A stretch of 64,000 bases of DNA, taken from the NCBI GenBank assembly GCA_025936115.1, contig JAICTZ010000003.1, forward strand, positions 124,001 to 188,000, given 5' to 3'. The stretch comes from Polyangiaceae bacterium. GTDB taxonomy: Bacteria; Myxococcota_A; Polyangia; Polyangiales; Polyangiaceae. The notes beneath the pieces are model-generated. The model ran no database searches, was not told the origin of the DNA, and saw only the letters and a program-made list of their open reading frames with translations. A program made the position numbers and the translations under genes. Below, piece after piece: positions 50,767-58,092 of the stretch; within the stretch, counting starts at the first letter, position 1, and every line of letters begins with the position of its first letter.

Positions 50767-53368
50767 AATCGATGCGCGTGCCGAGCAACGGCACGATTTC
50801 CTCGGCGGGTTTCGGCTTGGCGATCAGGTAGCCCTGGGCCTGATCGCACTTGAGCAGCCGCAAGAGACGCGCCTGCTCCGCCGTCTCGACGCCCTCGGCC
50901 ACGACCTTGAGGTCGAGCGCATGGCCGAGCGAGATGATGGTCGTCACGATCGACGTGCTCTGGGCGTCCTCGGTCATCCGGTGCACGAACGAGCGATCGA
51001 CTTTGAGCGAATCGAGCGGCAGGCGGCCGAGCGAGCTCAAGGACGAGTACCCCGTGCCGAAGTCGTCCATCGCGACGGTCAGTCCGTGCCGGCGCGCCGC
51101 CGCGAGCTTTTCGATGCTGCCGTCGAGGTCGTCGACGAACACGCTCTCGGTGATCTCGAGATCGATGCCGGAGGCGCCGTCCGGATAATGCATCAGCACT
51201 CGCTCGAGCTTTGCGACGAAATCCTCGGCGGCGAGCTGCAAGCCGGACACGTTGACGGCGATACGCGGCGGAGTATGACCGGCCGCCACCCACTCGTGAT
51301 ACTGAAGCGCGGCGCGCTCGAGCACCCAGCGCCCCACCTCGCGGATGAGCCCCGTCTCCTCGAGCAGCGGGATGAATTTACCGGGCGGCACGAGGCCGGA
51401 GTCGGGATCGCGCCAGCGAATGAGCGCTTCGAGCCCGATGACCGCGCCCGTCTTCAAGTCGACCTTCGGCTGGTAATGCAGCAAAAACTCTTCGCGCTCG
51501 ACGGCGCGGCGGAGCTTGGTCTCGAGCGCGAGTTGCTCGGAGACGCGCGCGTTCATGACGGGGGCATAGAACACGTAGGGCTGGCCGCTCGCCTTGGCTT
51601 TCTTGAGCGCAGCTTCGGCGTTCGCGAGCAGCGCCTCGGGCGCCTCGCCGTCGGAAGGGAATACGGCGGCACCCACACGCGCCGAGACCAGCACCTCCGT
51701 GCCGCCAGTGACGAACGACTCCCGCAAGACCTCGAGGATCTGATCTTCGATCAGGAGGCCGACCACGGCTGCGCTGTCCACCGAAGGCACGAGCACGGCG
51801 AAGGTGTTGCCGAACAAGCGCGCCAGTGTTCCGCCATCACCCACGGCCTCGCGCAACCTGCCTGCGATCGCGACCAGGAGCGTGTCACCCGCCTGACGCC
51901 CGAGCGTCTCGTTGATCTGGCGAAAACGCCCCATATCCACGACGACGACCCCGACGAGCTTGCCTTCGCGGCGGCCGGCGGCGAGCTGCTGCGCGGCGCG
52001 ATCGAGAAAAAGATCGCGGTTCGGTAGGCCCGTGAGTCCGTCGTGGAAGGCGAGAAAGTCGAGCCGCTCGCGCTTGCCGATGTGATCGAACGCGAACGAG
52101 AGATTGTCGGTCACCTCGCCGAGTAGCTTCACCTCTTCGGCGTCGAAGAAATCGCGCTCGCCACCGAACAGACAGAACACGCCGTCGAGCATGCCCGCGC
52201 TCGCCAGGGGAAAGAGCGCAACCGACTGCAGGCCCTCTGCGAGCAGCTCGGCGCGGATGCGAATGTCCTCCGCCGCGGCAATGTCGTTGATCACCGCCAC
52301 CCTCGCGCCGCCCTGGCAGAGTGTCCTGAGCAAGGGGCTCTGCCTCGGCCCGTTGGCGTGCTCGGCGACGAGCATGCGCTCTACGATGGCCGCGTCTTTG
52401 GGCGCCTGCGCGACGAGCGTCGCGTTTCCGCTCGCGGTTTCGACGGAGACGACCGTGGCGAGCGCGAGCCCGCCCACGTTGACCGCGATGGCGCACGCTT
52501 CGGTGAGCAGCTGCTCGCGGCTCTGAGCGCGCACGATCGCGGCATTGATGCCGCTGATGAGCGAATACACCTTCGTGAGTCGTGCAATGCGCGCGTCCTG
52601 CTGCCGCCGCAGCGTCACGTCGCGGGAAATGCCAACGAGGCCCGCCACGTCGCCGCCCGGATCCCTGACCGGCGCCTTACTCTCCGAATACCAACACAAG
52701 CTGCCGTCACGGACGAGCGGGCGCGTCACTTCCACGACGGCGACGCCCGACTCGATGAGCTTTCGCTCTTCGGCCTCACCGGCGAGCACGTCGCTGTCGC
52801 CCTCGAGCAGGTCGCTCAGGCGCTTGCCGACGAGCGACGTTTCGTCGGTGCTCAAGCGCTCCCACACCGGACGATTGGCGCGCAAGAACCTGAGCTCCGC
52901 ATCCTTGAAGTAGATGCCGTCGGGCGTGTTGTCCATCAAATCACGCAGCAGGCGGCGCTCCTGCGCGAGCTCTTTCGCGAGTTTGAAATGCTCGGCGGCG
53001 CGCTGGACCTTAATCCGGAAATCACCGGGCTCCCACGGTTTCGCGACGTAGGCGAAAATGCGCCCCTCGTTCACCGCGCGAATCACGGCCGAGAGATCGG
53101 CGAAGCCGGTGATGAGCAGCCGCGTCGCGTCGGAGTGTCCTTCCAAGCGCGCCAAGAATTCGTCGCCCGACATCTTCGGCATGCGCTGGTCGGTGACGAT
53201 CACGGCGAAGTCGGGCTCGTCCTCGAGCACGCGGAGCGCGTGCTCGCCGGAACCAGCCTTGATCACGACGAACTCGTCACTCAAGAGATCCTCGAGCGCC
53301 ACGAGCACCTGCGGCTCGTCATCGACGACCAGCACGCGAGCTTTGGCGATCCCCTCGGAAGCCCTCAC
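50744..53368 (-). CDS. REC-PAS-GAF-GGDEF-EAL regulator, degenerate GGDEF, intact EAL
   Basis: A protein of about 874 residues. The receiver (RVLVVDDEPQVLVALEDLLS, Asp in FAVIVTDQRMPKMSGDEF) is followed by a PAS domain (RDLMDNTPDGIYFKDAELRF), a GAF domain (SGINAAIVRAQSREQLLTEA onward), GGDEF and EAL. The GGDEF active loop reads RLFGNTFAVL (about 515-524), so cyclase activity should be lost. The EAL domain keeps IGLEALIRWRDP, DLEITESVFVDD, AMDDFGTGYSSLSSL, KVDRSFVH and VAEGVET, so c-di-GMP phosphodiesterase activity is likely. GTG at 53368 has AAAGGA upstream and suits the promoter at 53426-53453; an ATG at 53425 is also in frame. Its REC-PAS half is close to the divergent gene's. Confidence 0.9.
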   Translation of the reverse strand: MRASEGIAKARVLVVDDEPQVLVALEDLLSDEFVVIKAGSGEHALRVLEDEPDFAVIVTDQRMPKMSGDEFLARLEGHSDATRLLITGFADLSAVIRAVNEGRIFAYVAKPWEPGDFRIKVQRAAEHFKLAKELAQERRLLRDLMDNTPDGIYFKDAELRFLRANRPVWERLSTDETSLVGKRLSDLLEGDSDVLAGEAEERKLIESGVAVVEVTRPLVRDGSLCWYSESKAPVRDPGGDVAGLVGISRDVTLRRQQDARIARLTKVYSLISGINAAIVRAQSREQLLTEACAIAVNVGGLALATVVSVETASGNATLVAQAPKDAAIVERMLVAEHANGPRQSPLLRTLCQGGARVAVINDIAAAEDIRIRAELLAEGLQSVALFPLASAGMLDGVFCLFGGERDFFDAEEVKLLGEVTDNLSFAFDHIGKRERLDFLAFHDGLTGLPNRDLFLDRAAQQLAAGRREGKLVGVVVVDMGRFRQINETLGRQAGDTLLVAIAGRLREAVGDGGTLARLFGNTFAVLVPSVDSAAVVGLLIEDQILEVLRESFVTGGTEVLVSARVGAAVFPSDGEAPEALLANAEAALKKAKASGQPYVFYAPVMNARVSEQLALETKLRRAVEREEFLLHYQPKVDLKTGAVIGLEALIRWRDPDSGLVPPGKFIPLLEETGLIREVGRWVLERAALQYHEWVAAGHTPPRIAVNVSGLQLAAEDFVAKLERVLMHYPDGASGIDLEITESVFVDDLDGSIEKLAAARRHGLTVAMDDFGTGYSSLSSLGRLPLDSLKVDRSFVHRMTEDAQSTSIVTTIISLGHALDLKVVAEGVETAEQARLLRLLKCDQAQGYLIAKPKPAEEIVPLLGTRIDFNAPARA

Positions 53369-53425
53369 GAGGTGAGGGTCCTTTGGACGTTGTATCCCCG
53401 GCGCTCGACACGCATCGATCCTCAT

Positions 53426-53453
53426 AAAGTAGAGTCAGACGCGCGAGGGTCAA
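53426..53453 (-). promoter_or_regulatory. sigma70-like promoter of the GGDEF-EAL gene
   Basis: On the minus strand TTGACC (53453-53448) and TACTTT (53431-53426) are 16 bases apart. Transcription would begin near 53420, downstream of the in-frame ATG at 53425, which favours the GTG at 53368 as start. Confidence 0.5.
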
Positions 53454-53460
53454 GCGCAAT

Positions 53461-53765
53461 TGGCCCTCAGAAATGAGCCCTCCCATATTTCATGTCCGGC
53501 AGACCGTACAAGATCGACGCAGGGCGCTACGTCCCACACGACCCTACACAGTCGTGCGCTTCGCGCAGGCGTCACGTGGGTTTCGTGGCGCGCATTCTTG
53601 ACAGCTTCGGGATGCGGTCGGCAGGATCGGACATACGAGCTCGCCTCGACCCTCCGGGTGAGTAGAGCTTCGTCGACGGGCAGTGGGAAGCATCAAAACT
53701 CTGGGCGAGCACGGCGTCGCACGACAACCGAGGTGAGCTCGCCACAGGCGGGCCAGGAACAGCAG
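53461..53765. other. divergent intergenic stretch upstream of hybrid kinase
   Basis: This 305-base stretch lies between the promoter of the GGDEF-EAL gene and the chosen start of the hybrid kinase. An in-frame extension of the kinase reading frame crosses it, but the translation is Thr/Arg/Ser-rich without a domain. A TTGACA near 53597 lacks a clear -10 partner. I see no repeats or RNA fold. Confidence 0.4.
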
Positions 53766-55694
53766 GTGGATCTGATCAAGAACTCCGTATTGCTCGTGGA
53801 CGACGAGCCGCAAGTGCTCGTCGCACTCGAGGATCTCTTGAGCGACGAATTCACAGTGTTCAAAGCGCACACGCCCGAGCAGGCGCTGGAGCTCGTCGAG
53901 ACCAAACGCGATCTAGCCGTCGTGCTCACCGATCAGCGTATGCCCGGAATGACGGGCGACGAGCTCCTCACGCGCGTGCATCGCACCTCCGAAGCCACGC
54001 GCATGCTCGTGACGGGTTTTGCGGATCTAGCGGCCGTGATTCGCGCCGTGAACGACGGACGTATTTTCGCCTACGTCACCAAGCCGTGGAATCCCTCCGA
54101 GCTTCAAATCATGGTGCGCAAAGCGGTCGAGCACTTTCGACTCGCCCAAGAGCTCGCCCACGAACGCACGCTGCTCCACGACTTGATGGACAACACGCCC
54201 GACGGCATCTACTTCAAGGACAGGCAGCTCCGCTTCTTGCGCACCAACCGCGCTTTCGCGCGCACGCTGAACGGGACGAGCTCGGAGGCGCTCGAAGGCA
54301 AGCGCTTGCTCGAGGTTCTGCCGGCGTCACCCGAAGCGCTGCGGGCGGAGGCGGAAGATCAACGCGTGCTCGGCGAAGGGTTGCCCGTGCAGGACGTGGT
54401 GCACGAGTACAAGCAGGGCGAGACGACGCGCTGGATTTCGGAAACCAAAGCGCCCATCCGCACACCGACTGGCGAAACGATCGGCCTCGTGGGCATCGCG
54501 CGTGACGTGAGCGAACGCGTGCTCGCGGAGACGGCGCTACGCCGCGCCGAAGAACAGCTGCTCCAATCGCAGAAGATGGAGGCCATCGGGCAGCTCGCGG
54601 GCGGCGTGGCGCACGATTTCAACAACGTGCTCTCGGTGATCCTCGGGTATGGCGAGCTCCTGCTCGAGGAAGTGCCGAAGGACAGCCCGAACCACGCCGA
54701 TATCGCCGTGATGGTCGGCGCCGCCCAGCGAGCGGCCGCGCTCACGCGACAGCTCCTGGCGTTCAGCCGCCGGCGGGTCGTGCAGCCGGACATCGTCGAT
54801 CTCAACACGATCGTGTGGGGCCTCGACAAAATGCTCCGTCGCATCATCGGCGAGGACATCGATTTGCGCACGACGCTCGCGTCGAGCCCTGCCACGTTGC
54901 GGGCCGATCCGAGCCAGCTCGAGCAAATCGTGATGAATCTCACGGTCAACGCGCGCGACGCCATGCCCAAGGGCGGTCAGCTGCGCATCCAGACCGAGAC
55001 CGTGACGCTCGACGAGCGCTACGCGGCCGGGCACGTCGGCGTGAAACCGGGCGTGTACGTGCTCCTGCGTGTCGCCGATACCGGAGCGGGCATGGACGCC
55101 GCGACGCAGAAGCGCGTATTCGAGCCGTTCTTCACGACCAAAGAAGTGGGCCGCGGCACGGGGCTCGGGCTTTCGACTGTGTACGGGATCGTTCAGCAGT
55201 GCGGCGGGCACATCGTGCTCGAGAGCGAGCTCGGCCGCGGCACGACCTTTTCGATCTATCTGCCCGAAGCCCAGGAGCCCGCGGCCGCGCCGCAGATCAG
55301 AAGGCCGCAGACGCGGCCGCCCGCCGGCGCGGGCAGCGTGCTCGTGGTCGAAGACGACGACGAGGTGCGGCAAGTGACCGTCCGCATGCTGCGCGACCAA
55401 GGCTACAAAGTCGTGGACACCGGCAAGCCTGACGAGGCGCGCACGCTCGCGCTCGAACACCGCGCCGGCCTCGACGTGCTCTTGGTCGACATCGTGATGC
55501 CGAGCACGAGCGGCGCCGCCCTCGCCGAGGAGCTCACGGAGGTGCTGCCCGGCCTGCGTGTTCTATACATGTCGGGCTACGCGGGAGCGCTCGTCGACCG
55601 TGAAATCAAGCTCACCTCGAGCTCCGATTACATCGAGAAGCCGTTCTCACCGAGCGTGCTCGGTAAGAAGGTCGCCGACCTCCTGAGCCACTAG
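53766..55694 (+). CDS. hybrid histidine kinase REC-PAS-HK-REC
   Basis: About 642 residues. The N-terminal receiver (VLLVDDEPQVLVALEDLLSD, Asp in LAVVLTDQRMPGMTGDEL, LVTGFADLAAVIRAVNDGRI) and PAS domain (HDLMDNTPDGIYFKDRQLRF) are followed by the transmitter: KMEAIGQLAGGVAHDFNNVL (phospho-His), MNLTVNARDAMPKGGQLRIQ, VADTGAGMDAATQKRVFEPF and GRGTGLGLSTVYGIVQQCGG. A C-terminal receiver (SVLVVEDDDEVRQVTVRMLR, Asp in LDVLLVDIVMPSTSG) ends the protein. No membrane segment. The REC-PAS half closely matches the divergent GGDEF-EAL gene. GTG at 53766 has AGGA 7 bases upstream; an alternative GTG lies at 53733. Confidence 0.9.
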   Translation: MDLIKNSVLLVDDEPQVLVALEDLLSDEFTVFKAHTPEQALELVETKRDLAVVLTDQRMPGMTGDELLTRVHRTSEATRMLVTGFADLAAVIRAVNDGRIFAYVTKPWNPSELQIMVRKAVEHFRLAQELAHERTLLHDLMDNTPDGIYFKDRQLRFLRTNRAFARTLNGTSSEALEGKRLLEVLPASPEALRAEAEDQRVLGEGLPVQDVVHEYKQGETTRWISETKAPIRTPTGETIGLVGIARDVSERVLAETALRRAEEQLLQSQKMEAIGQLAGGVAHDFNNVLSVILGYGELLLEEVPKDSPNHADIAVMVGAAQRAAALTRQLLAFSRRRVVQPDIVDLNTIVWGLDKMLRRIIGEDIDLRTTLASSPATLRADPSQLEQIVMNLTVNARDAMPKGGQLRIQTETVTLDERYAAGHVGVKPGVYVLLRVADTGAGMDAATQKRVFEPFFTTKEVGRGTGLGLSTVYGIVQQCGGHIVLESELGRGTTFSIYLPEAQEPAAAPQIRRPQTRPPAGAGSVLVVEDDDEVRQVTVRMLRDQGYKVVDTGKPDEARTLALEHRAGLDVLLVDIVMPSTSGAALAEELTEVLPGLRVLYMSGYAGALVDREIKLTSSSDYIEKPFSPSVLGKKVADLLSH

Positions 55695-55698
55695 ATTC

Positions 55699-55733
55699 CT
55701 TGACAAGGCCGTTTCGGGGACGAATGAGTCAAG
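55699..55733 (+). terminator. possible weak terminator after hybrid kinase
   Basis: CTTGAC (55699-55704) can pair with GTCAAG (55728-55733), followed immediately by TTTAATTT. The stem is only 6 bp with a long loop, but the T-rich tail and position 5 bases after the kinase stop fit a terminator. Confidence 0.35.
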
Positions 55734-55884
55734 TTTAATTTAGGCGTTTTCGGCGTTGTTCTGGAAGTTCTGCGTCAATGGCTGATCGCTAGGGCCCACC
55801 GCCGGCCTCGCCGGTAGCTCGCGTGGCGTGTGTCTGCTCGTGCCGATCGTGAACTATTCTTCCAAGACTCACACGTCTTGTCGC

Positions 55885-55905
55885 GCTGGGGCCTGCGGCC
55901 CCAGC
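55885..55905. repeat. perfect 9-bp hairpin upstream of MarR gene
   Basis: GCTGGGGCC and GGCCCCAGC flank a 3-base loop (TGC), giving a perfect and very stable hairpin 45 bases before the MarR start. It may be a terminator for read-through from the kinase gene or lie in the MarR leader; there is no T-run. Confidence 0.5.
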
Positions 55906-55949
55906 TAGGCTCTTGCCTTCGCGCTTCCGGTCTGCCTTGATGGCTTCAG

Positions 55950-56456
55950 GTGAAAGGTACGCGACGAAAAAATGCGCAGCCGCCGCCCAACGGGCAGCGG
56001 GCGCTCGGGGAAGTGCTCGGATTCCTCCAGCTCCTGTGGGACATCTCCCACGAGCTCGAGTCCATCTCGAAGCGCATGCGCGCCAGCGTGGGCGTGACCG
56101 GCCCTCAGCGCTTGGTGCTGCGCCTGGTCGCACACTACGAGCGCCCTTCGCCCGGTGAGCTCGCCCGGGCGCTACGCGTCCACCCTAGCTCGCTCACGGG
56201 TGTCCTGCGCCGACTCGAGCGCGCAGGGCTCATTCGCCGTGTTCCCGATCCCGCCGACGGCCGGCGCGCGATCGTGAGCCTGAGCGCCAAAGGACAGCGC
56301 CTGAACGATCACCAAGAGGGCACGGCGGAATCAGCCGTGAGGCGCGCGCTCAAGGCGCTCGGCCCTAGCCGCACGGCGACGGCGCGCACGGTCCTACGCA
56401 AGCTCGCGGACGAGCTCGCCGTCGAGAGCCGCGGCTCCGAGTCGCCGACGGCTTGA
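55950..56456 (+). CDS. MarR-family transcriptional regulator
   Basis: A 168-residue DNA-binding protein. After a polar N-terminus (MKGTRRKNAQPPPNGQRALG) come the dimerisation helices (VLGFLQLLWDISHELESISK) and the winged helix: TGPQRLVLRLVAHYERPSPG, ELARALRVHPSSLTGVLRRL (recognition helix), ERAGLIRRVPDPADGRRAIV with the wing, and SLSAKGQRLND. This is the standard MarR layout. The C-terminal helix (TARTVLRKLADELAVESRG) completes the dimer. The start is a GTG without a strong ribosome site, so an internal start is possible. No target is evident; the next gene is convergent and the previous one is a hybrid kinase. Confidence 0.85.
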   Translation: MKGTRRKNAQPPPNGQRALGEVLGFLQLLWDISHELESISKRMRASVGVTGPQRLVLRLVAHYERPSPGELARALRVHPSSLTGVLRRLERAGLIRRVPDPADGRRAIVSLSAKGQRLNDHQEGTAESAVRRALKALGPSRTATARTVLRKLADELAVESRGSESPTA

Positions 56457-56504
56457 CCGCTGCCCCCGTTCACCTGCACTGACACGCGCCGAGCCGCCGG
56501 CGAC

Positions 56505-57380
56505 TCAGGGGCTCCGTTCGATCGTGTACGTGGTGTGCGGGCTGAAGAGCCAAAACAGGCCCGAAGTGAGGAAGCAGGCACCGCTCAAGCCGAGCAGTAC
56601 GAGGCCCGTGTCGTGGGCCCATGCCTTCTTCCCGGTCGCCTCGTTAATGCCGTACATCGAGCCGCCGACTGCGCCGAAGACGAAGCCGCCCACGAGCATC
56701 GAGCGCATCCAGACCGGATACATGTCGCTTGCGAGCTCGGCCTTGACGCGCGCGTTGTACTTCGGAAGTGCAAACCAGTCCGTCGGCTGCAGCCTGCCGT
56801 AACCGATGCGGTACGGCACCGGATCGGCGACTGGTAACTCGACGCTGCAAGGGACTTTACAGACGAGGTGGTACGCGACCACGTCTTCGTCCGCGTCGCC
56901 GATGCGCCGCTCGAGAAACGCCGGGCGGTTCGCCTGCGTTTGGAGTCGAATGCGCGGCCCCGGGATCGCGGCGAGCACGCGGCCGAGATCACTTTCCGAT
57001 TCGGGCCCGCCGGAGCCCGCAGCAGCGGCGACTGCCGGCGCTGCTGAGCCGGCAGGCGGCGGCGTAGCAGCAGCGCCTCCGATGACCGGAGCCGCAGAGG
57101 GCGGCGCTGCGCCCAGCTCGAGCGGCTTTCCGGCTCGCTCGGCGGACTTGACGGTCTCGAGGGGAACGCGCCGCACCTGCCCGTCGGGCAGCCGCAGGCT
57201 GAGGTGACTTGCCGGCTCCACCTCGATGATGAGGCCTCGCAAGTAGGTGCCGTCTTTGAGCTCGACGGCGTCAGCGATCGCCGTGTCGGTGATCGCGGGC
57301 TGCGTTTGGGCACCGAGGGTGCCAGTCGCCAACGAAAACCCGATCAGGACGGGGACGGCGACCTTCAGGCCGAGCTTCAT
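56505..57380 (-). CDS. exported protein with two C-terminal membrane segments
   Basis: A 291-residue envelope protein with signal peptide (VAVPVLIGFSLATGTLGAQT). A short beta domain follows (DAVELKDGTYLRGLIIEVEP, HLSLRLPDGQVRRVPLETVK), a pattern of small Sm-like or SH3-like folds seen in myxobacterial exported proteins. After an Ala/Pro linker, RIRLQTQANRPAFLERRIGD and YHLVCKVPCSVELPVADPVP form a second domain with two Cys. Two hydrophobic segments (SMLVGGFVFGAVGGSMYGI and TGLVLLGLSGACFLTSGLFW) close the protein. No named function. The ATG at 57380 places the signal peptide first. Convergent with the MarR gene, 48 bases apart. Confidence 0.65.
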   Translation of the reverse strand: MKLGLKVAVPVLIGFSLATGTLGAQTQPAITDTAIADAVELKDGTYLRGLIIEVEPASHLSLRLPDGQVRRVPLETVKSAERAGKPLELGAAPPSAAPVIGGAAATPPPAGSAAPAVAAAAGSGGPESESDLGRVLAAIPGPRIRLQTQANRPAFLERRIGDADEDVVAYHLVCKVPCSVELPVADPVPYRIGYGRLQPTDWFALPKYNARVKAELASDMYPVWMRSMLVGGFVFGAVGGSMYGINEATGKKAWAHDTGLVLLGLSGACFLTSGLFWLFSPHTTYTIERSP

Positions 57381-57463
57381 GCGCGCGAATCTAACATCGA
57401 AAATCGACCGGGCGGGCGCCCGTCGGCAGCACCGCCCAGCCGCGCTGTGCGCGAGCCCGAGGC

Positions 57464-57787
57464 TCACTCGCCGGTGACGACGACGCAGTACGTGCTGTAG
57501 AAAAAGAGGATGTTCGACGCCGTACCGTCGATGGATGCAATCTTGGTGATGCCGGCCTGCTTGGCGGCCGTGGCTGCGGACGCATCGCCCGTCGACACGA
57601 CGCCGAGGATGTTCGAGGCGCACGCTTCACCGCGCTTGGCGCCGAGGGCGTTGTCGGTCGCGCGCTCGTTGAACGCAACGTCCGAGTAGATGCCGCCCAT
57701 ACCGTAGTTCTTACCAGCAATGGGATAACAGGCGCCTAGCGACGTCGCTAGGCCGAGCAGCCCAGCCACCGTGATCAAGTGCTTCAT
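57464..57787 (-). CDS. TRL-like lipoprotein
   Basis: A 107-residue lipoprotein of the TRL-like family (named for tRNA-associated loci). The signal MKHLITVAGLLGLATSLGAC places the lipid-modified Cys at residue 20. The mature part reads GGIYSDVAFNERATDNALGA, KRGEACASNILGVVSTGDAS, AATAAKQAGITKIASIDGTA and SNILFFYSTYCVVVTGE, which carries the family hallmarks G-Y-T/S-D, K-x-G-x-A-C-x-x-x-L-G, GDAS and Y-x-x-Y-C. Function is unknown; the family is usually envelope-associated. No tRNA gene is nearby, in spite of the family name. It lies about 80 bases upstream of the previous envelope gene on the same strand and could share its transcript. Confidence 0.85.
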   Translation of the reverse strand: MKHLITVAGLLGLATSLGACYPIAGKNYGMGGIYSDVAFNERATDNALGAKRGEACASNILGVVSTGDASAATAAKQAGITKIASIDGTASNILFFYSTYCVVVTGE

Positions 57788-57857
57788 TTCTATCTAGCCT
57801 TCCCTAGTTGATGCCAAGGTGTGCGGACACGATCCGGCGCCACCTTAGTGTGAGGCC

Positions 57858-57887
57858 ACGCTAGTGGGCCACAAAGGCCCATGTCAA
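57858..57887 (-). promoter_or_regulatory. candidate promoter with palindromic spacer upstream of TRL gene
   Basis: On the minus strand TTGACA (57887-57882) is followed by the palindrome TGGGCC-TTTGT-GGCCCA (57881-57865) and then TAGCGT or CTAGCG, a poor -10. The palindrome occupies the whole spacer, which would suit a repressor site. It lies about 75 bases before the TRL gene. Confidence 0.35.
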
Positions 57888-58092
57888 GCTTGCTTCCGAG
57901 TGCCTGCTTCGTTTGAATGTGCAGCGAGTCTCGCTCGTCATTCGTCATTCGCGCGCGCGTGCGCTGCCACGACCAACCTTGGCCGGCTGGCGGGTTTTGT
58001 AATCGCAGGCGCGGGACGACGGGACGCGCGAGCGCGCGGGCCCGTTCTATAAGCACTTTCATGTCGCCTGCCCGCCGGCGCGAGACGAGCCA
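57888..58092. other. intergenic, divergent TRL and phosphoesterase genes
   Basis: The gap between the TRL gene start (57787) and the metallophosphoesterase start (58093) is 305 bases. Besides the candidate promoter at 57858-57887 I see nothing supported in it: open frames are Arg/Ala-rich shadows and there is no repeat or RNA-like fold. Confidence 0.4.

Noticed and set aside
53460-53765. N-terminal extension of the hybrid kinase by about 100 residues
   Set aside because: The extension lacks any domain, overlaps the divergent promoter region and has no ribosome site, while GTG at 53766 has one.
57464-58092. tRNA gene next to the TRL-like gene
   Set aside because: The family name suggests one, but no cloverleaf-compatible sequence or T-loop GGTTCGA-like motif is visible on either strand.
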